A stretch of DNA of 5,041 bases from Deltaproteobacteria bacterium (GTDB taxonomy: Bacteria > Desulfobacterota > JADFXK01). Where the stretch lies: positions 1 to 5,041 of the forward strand of contig JADFYA010000281.1 of the NCBI GenBank assembly GCA_015233285.1, written 5' to 3'. Both the position numbers and the translations under genes were made by a program. The notes beneath the pieces were generated by a model. It saw only the letters and a list, made by a program, of their open reading frames with translations. It made no database searches and was not told where the DNA came from. Numbering within the stretch: the first letter of the stretch is position 1; every line of letters begins with the position of its first letter. Positions 1 through 5,041 of this stretch are shown in pieces.

Positions 1-36
1 CGCCAGACATACCACAATATTTTCGGTCAGGACTAG

Positions 37-300
37 ATCTTAAGAAATTTTGCCCAACAATCCGGCCTGGGGGCGTACAACGCTCCCGGGTGCGGGCCGG
101 GGGCCGGAATCGGCGGGGTTTTCTTCGTTTGCTCCGCCGGCTGTCTGGTCCAAGACGGACGGATTGTGGCTGCAGCCCAAGAGGAAGGTTTACTCGTAGA
201 AAACACGCGTCCCCTCCCCTTTCCAGCGGGACGCATTCTTGACCCTGGATGGGGTGTCCAATTCATCTTTGATCACGGGAAGATTGGGGCGCCTCGATAA
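37..300 (+). pseudogene. Remnant of a NodU/CmcH-type carbamoyltransferase N-terminus
   Basis: No intact gene is present. In one forward frame (open from 37 to the stop at 298-300, with no ATG) codons 130-186 read CSAGCLVQDGRIVAAAQEE. This matches the opening of the carbamoyltransferase N-terminal (TsaD-like) domain, typically 'DSAACLVxDGRIVAAAQEERFTRKKH'. The match then jumps frame: 189-215 reads FTRRKHASP, and from 220 it returns to the first frame as FPAGRILD, the usual 'FPxxAIRYCL' position. The pieces are in family order and at about family spacing, so at least two compensating indels are implied. Family members are about 550-620 residues, and only roughly the first 70-80 can be traced here. 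The rest is missing and the sequence becomes AT-rich just after 300. Intact relatives carbamoylate sugars, antibiotics or Nod factors and often sit in polysaccharide or secondary-metabolite clusters. I am fairly sure of the family, and less sure of the exact ends. Confidence 0.62.
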
Positions 301-313
301 TGATGAGGTAAAG

Positions 314-1348
314 CTAAGTTTGATCAGTATGCATTATGGCTTGAATTTTAATATAAAAAAACAAAATAAATGGTAATATAATTATATACAGTCTCGTTTC
401 GTTGATCCAACCAAATAATAATATATTAATAATTAAAATTAAAAAAACCAGGTAGGCCTTGATATAGTCTTCTTCATAATATTTCACAAAAAATGATATA
501 TAGCCTATTGCACCTAATATGAATAATGAATTTATAATATTTGCCGTAAAGAAGTTATGATAAATTAAGTTAGCGATATTTTTATTTAAATAAAAATGAT
601 TGCCTATTAATTGATTCGTCGCATCGGTTTTTCCGTTTGCCCGGCTAACGAATAGCTGATGACGAATGAATTTGGTGTAACTCACCCCGAGGACTGTAAG
701 AATCAACCCAAGGGCAAATTTAGATATAGATACTAATCTAACTCTGATTTTCTGATGGAAGTCATATTCAAAAGAGTCAATAATCATATAGATGGAGATA
801 AATAAAGCGCTCTCTCTATTGAGAATTGAGATAAGAAAAAGAAGAATGAAATATTTTATAGATCTCCTTGTAAAAATACCCCAAACAAAAAGGATGGAGG
901 TTATGGCTTCGATACTATCACAGGTGAAAAACAACCGTTTATCTTGAACCACGACGAACAAAAAAGAATAAGATATGATATAAGGTAAAATCTTTTCATT
1001 TAAGGCTTCATCGTATCTCTTAAGGCAAATAAATAAGGTAAAATTCTGGATGATTATGCATAACAATGTAAAAACTTTTAGTGATTTAATGAACGGTAGA
1101 CCACTCTGGGAGATGAAGTACACAATATAGGGACCAAGGAGCCGGTTTTGATGGGCTATCCAATCAGGTTTCCCTATTATCACTCCGTACGCGGATTTAG
1201 ATAATTCCTCGAGGTGTGAAGCATGAATCGACATTAACACTTTATAAACAGCAAGCGAGATTACCGCCACCAAAAAAAGATTGACATATGGCTGCGCAAA
1301 AACCTTCTCAAATGTTCTGATGGAAAATATCTCTTTATATTCTTTCAT
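314..1348 (-). CDS. Polytopic inner-membrane protein of unknown function, AT-rich, possibly acquired
   Basis: I do not recognise a named family. The 344-residue product is almost wholly hydrophobic, with about nine or ten likely membrane segments spread over residues 22-41, 70-85, 91-110, 120-136, 146-160, 166-190, 208-225, 270-290, 298-315 and 320-338. Polar, possibly functional patches are HQNRLLGPY (66-74), ILNRESALF (175-183) and NETRLY (316-321). An 'NRE' motif at a helix end and a late 'NETR' recur in uncharacterised membrane proteins near glycosyltransferase and polysaccharide genes, so a GT-C-like or glycan-export role is a guess only. An upstream TTG at 1355-1357 would add three residues. 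I prefer the ATG at 1346-1348 because a GAAG (complement of 1359-1362) lies 10 bases before it and only 1-2 bases before the TTG. GC content is roughly one third by eye, far below its neighbours, and codons are A/T-ending, suggesting horizontal transfer. The gene is 132 bp downstream of the ATPase gene, so it is probably transcribed alone. It converges on the carbamoyltransferase relic. Confidence 0.85.
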   Translation of the reverse strand: MKEYKEIFSIRTFEKVFAQPYVNLFLVAVISLAVYKVLMSIHASHLEELSKSAYGVIIGKPDWIAHQNRLLGPYIVYFISQSGLPFIKSLKVFTLLCIIIQNFTLFICLKRYDEALNEKILPYIISYSFLFVVVQDKRLFFTCDSIEAITSILFVWGIFTRRSIKYFILLFLISILNRESALFISIYMIIDSFEYDFHQKIRVRLVSISKFALGLILTVLGVSYTKFIRHQLFVSRANGKTDATNQLIGNHFYLNKNIANLIYHNFFTANIINSLFILGAIGYISFFVKYYEEDYIKAYLVFLILIINILLFGWINETRLYIIILPFILFFYIKIQAIMHTDQT

Positions 1349-1480
1349 GGCCGTCAATCTTCATCTTGTGCATTTTTCAAATCATATGCCTAAATCATTT
1401 TAGTCCCTGCTTAGGACCGTCATCTTAAACTTGCAAATAAAACTATCGCGGTAAAGGCCACGGGCTTATTCTATAGTTAC

Positions 1481-2659
1481 TTATTCTCCCCGCAACATCG
1501 TGAACAGCTTGTCTATGGAGATGTACCCGTAGGCCGGGAGCCGCCATTCTTTGATGCCGGTAAAGAAGTCTCTTAAAGTCGTATCGATGGCCTGGAAAAC
1601 TTCGCTGGACGTATTGCGGAAATCGTCGCGGCCGATGCTCAGTTCCAACGCCTGGCAGTTGACGATAATCCGGAAGTGGTGCCAGGAATCATCGCCGATC
1701 ACGTCATTGTACCGGCGGATGATAAACCCGTCTTTGGCCAGGAATAACCCCTGATACCATTCTCCGCCGCTTTCCACCTGATGGCCGCGCTTGCCGGCAA
1801 TGATGCCCAGGATGGTGATGGGGATATCAACCATCTCCTTTGACCCGTCCGGTCGATACCGGTACAGCTTCATCACAATCGGGCCGAAATGATAGACCAT
1901 ATCGTTCGGGTCCGGGAGGCCGGCCCCGCTTTTGGTGTCGATGTTGGACTTGGGGAAGATGTGCTCGGAGATGGCGAAGCTGGGTTTGGTTGGGCGCTCT
2001 TCCCCCTGATCCCACTGATAAACATTGACCCGGATGCTTTGTTCGGATAAACCTTCCACGTGTTTTCGGACATTTCCGGCCACCGTGAAAAAATTGACGT
2101 AATCCTTAAGACCCATGGCCCGCCGGTCGGTATACAAAAAATGATCCACAGACTGCACGTTCAATCCGGTGATCTTGACGGTCGTGCCCTGGGCCGGGTC
2201 CATCAACTCGATGTCGGGCGGGCAGGGCGCCAGATCAAACTCCGGCATATCTCCGCCATTGATCTTCCCGATGGGATCATCCATCAACCAGTAGTGGGCT
2301 TCCTCCCCCGGCCGCTTGGTCAAGACCTCCAATCGGGAGGAGTTGAAATACAATTTGGTCCCAATACCTTTTTCGCCGATATTGTAATCCTCGGCTTTGG
2401 CCGAGTCGGCCACATTAAAAAAATTGTAGATACTGGGTTGGACCTCTTCCCACTGGCTCATTCCGACGCCGTTGTCCTGGACCAAGACATCCAGTCGTTC
2501 GGCTAACGTGCTTGTATTTCGAGTTAAATAGACATTGCATCGGCCGGCCCGGGCATCGAAGGCGTTACTGATGGCCTCCCGGACAAAGGAGAAATCGCTT
2601 TTAGCCTCTTTAATGATCTGCAATAACAAATTTGCTGTTTTTATTTCGCTTTTAGGCAT
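1481..2659 (-). CDS. GHKL-family (Hsp90/MutL/MORC-like) ATP-binding protein, orphan
   Basis: This is a 392-residue soluble protein with no signal peptide or membrane segment. The first ~170 residues form a GHKL (Bergerat) ATP-binding fold. The N-box is REAISNAFDA (27-36), with E28 as probable catalytic base and N32 for Mg2+. The G1 box is DNGVGM (62-67, D62 contacting adenine), the G2 lid is GEKGIGTK (95-102), and GTTVKITGL (158-166) matches the last conserved strand. There is no phosphoacceptor histidine domain, so it is not a normal sensor kinase. Intact catalytic residues predict ATP hydrolysis with N-terminal dimerisation, as in Hsp90, MutL and MORC. Residues ~180-345 look like a transducer-type domain (KDGFIIRRYND at 309-319, then SIGRDDFRN at 341-349), and the rest is a helical tail. 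The ATG at 2657-2659 is the first ATG, GTG or TTG after an in-frame stop at 2816-2818. Its ribosome-binding site is weak. No restriction, helicase or nuclease gene adjoins it, so its substrate is unknown. A role in DNA or phage-defence biology is possible but unsupported. Confidence 0.88.
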   Translation of the reverse strand: MPKSEIKTANLLLQIIKEAKSDFSFVREAISNAFDARAGRCNVYLTRNTSTLAERLDVLVQDNGVGMSQWEEVQPSIYNFFNVADSAKAEDYNIGEKGIGTKLYFNSSRLEVLTKRPGEEAHYWLMDDPIGKINGGDMPEFDLAPCPPDIELMDPAQGTTVKITGLNVQSVDHFLYTDRRAMGLKDYVNFFTVAGNVRKHVEGLSEQSIRVNVYQWDQGEERPTKPSFAISEHIFPKSNIDTKSGAGLPDPNDMVYHFGPIVMKLYRYRPDGSKEMVDIPITILGIIAGKRGHQVESGGEWYQGLFLAKDGFIIRRYNDVIGDDSWHHFRIIVNCQALELSIGRDDFRNTSSEVFQAIDTTLRDFFTGIKEWRLPAYGYISIDKLFTMLRGE

Positions 2660-2994
2660 AACCGACTCGTCGTTCCAGGAAAAAAGGTGGTCCGGCTCTG
2701 GTTGCGGGACAAAAAGGGCAATGAACTCTTTGTGTTCGCCCTTACCCAGGGTGGCGCTTCGCTGACCCTGGGCTAGATTATGTAACGCCTTCGGCGTATT
2801 AGTGCTGTGGTCTGGTCAAGGTTGAGCTTAGCTTCGGCAATGAATTCTTAAGGCAAATCACCTCGCGCCGGTTGGCGGAACCCATTTCCCCGCAGGGGAA
2901 AAACAATCTAGCCCAGGGTCAGCAAAGCGCCACCCTGAGGCGAAATTAGAAAAGGAACAATTGTGCTCGATCAAAGTCTATCCAGGAAAAACGT
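2660..2994. other. 335-bp gene-free spacer holding the inverted-repeat element
   Basis: The spacer separates the ATPase start from the binding-protein stop. Its middle is the inverted-repeat element (2745-2939). Bases 2660-2744 are GC-moderate and open in the ATPase frame but contain no start codon. Bases 2940-2994 are AT-rich with no hairpin or frame of note. I could not pick out a convincing -35/-10 pair for the ATPase gene. The best -10-like hexamer on the minus strand is CATAAT (complement of 2777-2782), at the inner edge of the left arm, with no good -35 at the right distance. Confidence 0.6.
2745..2939. repeat. Non-coding element with 35-bp terminal inverted repeats (MITE-like)
   Basis: The left arm (2745-2779) and right arm (2905-2939) are reverse complements at 33 of 35 positions, the differences being at 2924 and 2938. 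Each arm is itself a hairpin. On the left, CCCAGGGT (2745-2752) pairs with ACCCTGGG (2765-2772), and inside it GCG (2754-2756) pairs with CGC (2760-2762). The right arm has the same design (2912-2919 with 2932-2939, one mismatch). The 125-bp core carries two further small hairpins: ACGCC/GGCGT (2785-2797) and a 7-bp stem TTTCCCC/GGGGAAA with a GCA loop (2885-2901). I see no transposase, no convincing coding frame inside and no clear target-site duplication. The form fits a non-autonomous mobile element or a nested palindromic dispersed repeat. It lies 55 bp past the binding-protein stop and 85 bp before the ATPase start, so its RNA could affect termination of the first or expression of the second. 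No U-tract follows any stem, so it is not a standard intrinsic terminator. Confidence 0.8.
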
Positions 2995-4158
2995 CTAGGG
3001 AACGAGCTTCCACTTACCATTTTCAATCCGGACCATAATCATCGAATCCGTGCCCAGGCCATTATGATCTTCGGGAGTGAGATTATAGATCCCGCTGACA
3101 CCCACATAGCCTTTGGTTTGTTCAATGGCGTCACGTAGTTTTGCCGGATCGGTCCCGGCTTTTTTAATGGCGTCAGCCACAATATGAATCGCATCCCAGG
3201 CATAACCGGAATGGGTATTAATCGGGAATTGTTTGTTATAGTGGTAGACGTCATTATATAAATGAACGAATTCCTGGATCACCTTTTTCTGCGGGTCGGT
3301 ATCCGCAAGCTGGTCCCAGGCCATCAGCTTGGTTGCAGGCATCATATTGCCTTCCGAGGCAGCCCCGGCCAATTCTATGTATTTGGGATCAGGCAGACCA
3401 TGGCACTGAAACAGCGGAATTTTGATGTTTAACTGCTTGGTGTTTCTGGAAACAATCGCCCCGGCCGGCCCGGTGGTCCAGCAAACGATGGCATCGGGTT
3501 TGCCTGCCGCGATCTTGCTCAGTTGGGCGGTCATATCCAGGTCTTTGGGCCCGAAAGATTCATCGGCCGTGATGGTTATCCCGTACTTTGGGGCCAGTTT
3601 TTCCAGCCAGCTTTTCCCGTCCTTGCCGAAGGTGGTGGAAGAGATGATCAGGGCCACTTTCTTCAGGTTGTTCTTCTGCAGGTACTGGTATAACTTCTCC
3701 ACCGCGGTAGAACTCCGCTGGGGCGACTTAAAGACCCAACGGCACGTCCCCAAGGGACCGCCGCTCATGATGACCGGGTCTCCGCCCACCGTCATGACGG
3801 TAGGAATGTGAGCGTCTTCAACCATCTTCTTGACGGCCATGCCCAGATCGGTCAGGTCCGGGCCGATGATGGCCACCACCTTATCCACATTAATGAACTT
3901 CTTGGCCACCATGACGGCTTTGGTCGGTTCCGATTCGGCATCGCCCTGGATCAGCTCAATGGGCCGGCCATTGATTCCGCCCTCTTTGTTTATCTTCTCC
4001 ACGGCCATCATGGTGACCAGCTTGGTCGGGGTGCCGATGGCCGCGGCCGGGCCCGACAGAGAGAAAAAGGCCCCGATCTTGATCGGATCGGCAGCCAACG
4101 CCTGAGAAACAGTTGCAACCATAAGTCCAACCAGCAGTGTGGCGATCTTTCTTGTCAT
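2995..4158 (-). CDS. ABC transporter periplasmic substrate-binding protein, LivJ/LivK type (Peripla_BP_6)
   Basis: This is a 387-residue periplasmic receptor that would deliver a small solute, typically a branched-chain amino acid, amide or aromatic acid, to a LivHMGF-type ABC importer. Residues 1-22 are a Sec signal peptide: positive start TRK, hydrophobic core, and ALA cut site before A23. The mature protein opens with DPIKIGAFFSLSG (24-36), the classic first strand and ligand loop of the family. It continues with EKINKEGGINGRPIELI (54-70), VVAIIGP (94-100), the hinge-crossing second lobe (KKVALIISSTTFGKDG 166-181, GKPDAIVCWTTGPAG 219-233) and the C-terminal TPEDHNGLGTDSMIMV and GKWKLV. Length is normal and nothing is broken. 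The start is well supported: GGAGGA lies four bases upstream of the ATG. No permease or ATPase genes of the importer are within view on either side, and both flanking genes are unrelated, so this looks like an orphan receptor using components encoded elsewhere. The ligand cannot be told from sequence alone. Confidence 0.93.
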   Translation of the reverse strand: MTRKIATLLVGLMVATVSQALAADPIKIGAFFSLSGPAAAIGTPTKLVTMMAVEKINKEGGINGRPIELIQGDAESEPTKAVMVAKKFINVDKVVAIIGPDLTDLGMAVKKMVEDAHIPTVMTVGGDPVIMSGGPLGTCRWVFKSPQRSSTAVEKLYQYLQKNNLKKVALIISSTTFGKDGKSWLEKLAPKYGITITADESFGPKDLDMTAQLSKIAAGKPDAIVCWTTGPAGAIVSRNTKQLNIKIPLFQCHGLPDPKYIELAGAASEGNMMPATKLMAWDQLADTDPQKKVIQEFVHLYNDVYHYNKQFPINTHSGYAWDAIHIVADAIKKAGTDPAKLRDAIEQTKGYVGVSGIYNLTPEDHNGLGTDSMIMVRIENGKWKLVP

Positions 4159-4162
4159 CGTG

Positions 4163-4168
4163 TCCTCC
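4163..4168 (-). promoter_or_regulatory. Ribosome-binding site of the binding-protein gene
   Basis: On the minus strand this reads GGAGGA, a near-consensus Shine-Dalgarno, with four bases between it and the ATG at 4156-4158. It fixes the start of the substrate-binding protein and is the only strong ribosome-binding site in the window. Confidence 0.85.
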
Positions 4169-4301
4169 GTGGTGTCCCGTCGTCACCTGACAAAGCAACA
4201 AAGAGACAAAAAAAGTGTTAAGTTAGGGCTTGGCAGCGAGTAACCCAAAAATCAACCTCCAGAGAAGAAAGACGAATGTTCGCAGGCGCCTGTGGGTCTC
4301 A

Positions 4302-4330
4302 TCCATCTGCGTCCATCTGCGAAATCTGCG
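4302..4330. repeat. Short tandem repeat, 10-bp unit, about 2.9 copies
   Basis: TCCATCTGCG occurs at 4302-4311 and again exactly at 4312-4321, followed by a 9-base variant AAATCTGCG at 4322-4330. On the other strand the shared core is CGCAGAT. It sits in the 221-bp spacer (4159-4379) between the lipoprotein stop and the binding-protein start, along with a 10-bp perfect palindrome CAGGCGCCTG at 4283-4292. Short CGCAGATGGA-type repeats of this kind are familiar non-coding dispersed sequence in several bacterial groups, from memory and not searched. The period is close to one DNA helical turn. Three direct copies could be a protein-binding array upstream of the binding-protein gene, but plain repeat expansion is just as likely. 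No clear promoter or terminator was recognised in this spacer. Confidence 0.7.
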
Positions 4331-4379
4331 GATACATTTCTGTCTCCCAGTGATTAACACTCGTCGAACTCAGGTAGCC

Positions 4380-5041
4380 TTAATAATTGCCGGGGGGGGT
4401 ACAGTTTGCACCTCTCCGCTCCTTACACAAGAAGAACCGCAGTTTCTTGGCCCAGTATTCTATCGCATGATTTGCGTCAGCCCAGGTGTTAAAAATTTCA
4501 TTGGGATTTTTTCCGCCGACCCGCTTGTCCACCGCCTCGCCTATAATTTCACCGGTAACGGCGTCGGTTATCTTCATCTCACCGGTGATCTCGCCCACAC
4601 CCGTGGGTTTTCCGGTGGTAAAATTCTTGGCCAGGGACAGCCCGGCTCCAATAGGGGTGACACTGGTAATGAGTCTGACCGGTTTAGATTTTTGGGCGTT
4701 CAACAGGCCGGCTTGAATTCTCATCGTCCCCGGCCCTGGGCTGTCAACTATCGTGTAATCTTTAGATAATTCCTGGCGCATGATAATATGGCCATTGGAG
4801 ACCAGTTTTTGCAAATCCGCAATGTCGTCTTCCGACGCGCCTTCCGGTTTGGAAATCACGACCGGATCGAGCATCACCTTGGTATAATATCTAACATCAA
4901 TGTTCGGGTTAACATAGCGCAGCAGCGCCTGGCCGCTCTTCCCTTCCTGAAGGAGAGCCGGGTCGACCAAAGTCACTCTCTCATCCACCCCCCGGGCTTG
5001 TTTGGATGCCTCACAGCCCGCGATCATCAGAGAAAGCATTA
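4380..5041 (-). CDS. DUF3313-type lipoprotein, 5' end outside window
   Basis: The visible 219 residues match the pattern of DUF3313 proteins, predicted outer-envelope lipoproteins of unknown function. A lipobox IAGC (6-9) places the acylated cysteine at residue 9 of the visible part. The mature protein has VRYYTKVMLDPVVI (49-62), a long helix-like stretch DIADLQKLVSNGHIIMRQEL (72-91), MRIQAGL (106-112), a glycine-rich middle, then EMKITDAVTGEIIGEAVDKR (154-173) and a closing helix with W186 and W196 (TWADANHAIEYWAKKL). The ATG at 5037-5039 leaves only eight residues before the cysteine and no basic residues, too short for a lipoprotein signal, so the true start is most likely beyond 5041. The last codons run through a C8 tract (G8 at 4392-4399 on the plus strand), and the tail CKERRGANCTPPGNY looks less family-like than the rest. 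The next gene downstream starts 221 bp away, so the two are probably separate transcripts. Confidence 0.82.
   Translation of the reverse strand, partial: MLSLMIAGCEASKQARGVDERVTLVDPALLQEGKSGQALLRYVNPNIDVRYYTKVMLDPVVISKPEGASEDDIADLQKLVSNGHIIMRQELSKDYTIVDSPGPGTMRIQAGLLNAQKSKPVRLITSVTPIGAGLSLAKNFTTGKPTGVGEITGEMKITDAVTGEIIGEAVDKRVGGKNPNEIFNTWADANHAIEYWAKKLRFFLCKERRGANCTPPGNY

Noticed and set aside
33..266. A 77-residue minus-strand open frame
   Set aside because: It is the antisense of the carbamoyltransferase relic, its proline/arginine-rich composition is typical of antisense GC-rich DNA, and it matches no protein style I know.
1355..1357. TTG as start of the AT-rich membrane protein
   Set aside because: The only ribosome-binding-like GAAG sits 1-2 bases from it, which is too close, whereas the ATG nine bases downstream has workable spacing.
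1349..1480. Promoter with a TATGAT-like -10 before the membrane protein gene
   Set aside because: No acceptable -35 hexamer is found 16-18 bases upstream, and such hexamers are expected by chance in AT-rich DNA.
2060..2506. A 148-residue plus-strand open frame
   Set aside because: It lies wholly antisense to the ATPase gene over its conserved ATP-binding motifs, which explains its openness.
2745..2939. Insertion sequence with its own transposase
   Set aside because: The element is only about 195 bp, its core has no coding frame of useful length, and no clear target duplication flanks it.
3808..4221. Plus-strand open frames of 91-137 residues
   Set aside because: They are antisense to the N-terminal half of the binding protein, which has a clear signal peptide, ribosome-binding site and family motifs.
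4302..4330. Possible CRISPR repeats
   Set aside because: The units are 10 bp and directly adjacent with no spacers, and there are no cas genes.
4230..4769. A 179-residue plus-strand open frame
   Set aside because: It begins in the repeat-bearing spacer and continues antisense through the DUF3313 gene. Its start region reads through the 10-bp tandem repeat, giving low-complexity non-protein-like sequence.

Overview
The window reads as a piece of a Gram-negative bacterial chromosome of moderate GC content. The evidence is a lipobox lipoprotein of a proteobacterial-type family, a secreted Leu/Ile/Val-type binding protein with a Sec signal, and a dispersed-repeat style seen in large environmental genomes. 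A deltaproteobacterial/Desulfobacterota-like host is my best guess from the protein style, but nothing here proves it. No rRNA, tRNA, CRISPR array or transposase gene was found.

Layout, left to right. Bases 37-300 (+) hold the wreck of the N-terminus of a NodU/CmcH-type carbamoyltransferase, recognisable only by switching reading frames. Facing it tail to tail is a very AT-rich gene (314-1348, minus) for a polytopic membrane protein of unknown function. It differs sharply in base composition from everything else and looks acquired. Next (1481-2659, minus) is a well-preserved GHKL (Hsp90/MutL/MORC-like) ATPase with no recognisable partner. Its upstream region (2660-2994) is occupied by a non-coding element of about 195 bp bounded by 35-bp, nearly perfect inverted repeats, each arm being a hairpin itself. 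Beyond it (2995-4158, minus) is a complete ABC-transporter periplasmic binding protein of the branched-chain amino acid/amide type. It is followed by a 221-bp spacer with a 10-bp tandem repeat, and then a DUF3313-type lipoprotein (4380 to the right edge, minus) whose start lies outside the window.

All four intact genes lie on the minus strand, but the spacers (132, 335 and 221 bp) and the unrelated functions argue against one operon. I see no evidence that the genes form one system. The region looks like accessory chromosome shaped by decay (the carbamoyltransferase relic), acquisition (the AT-rich gene) and repeat insertion (the inverted-repeat element). The most uncertain and interesting items are the inverted-repeat element and the orphan ATPase.
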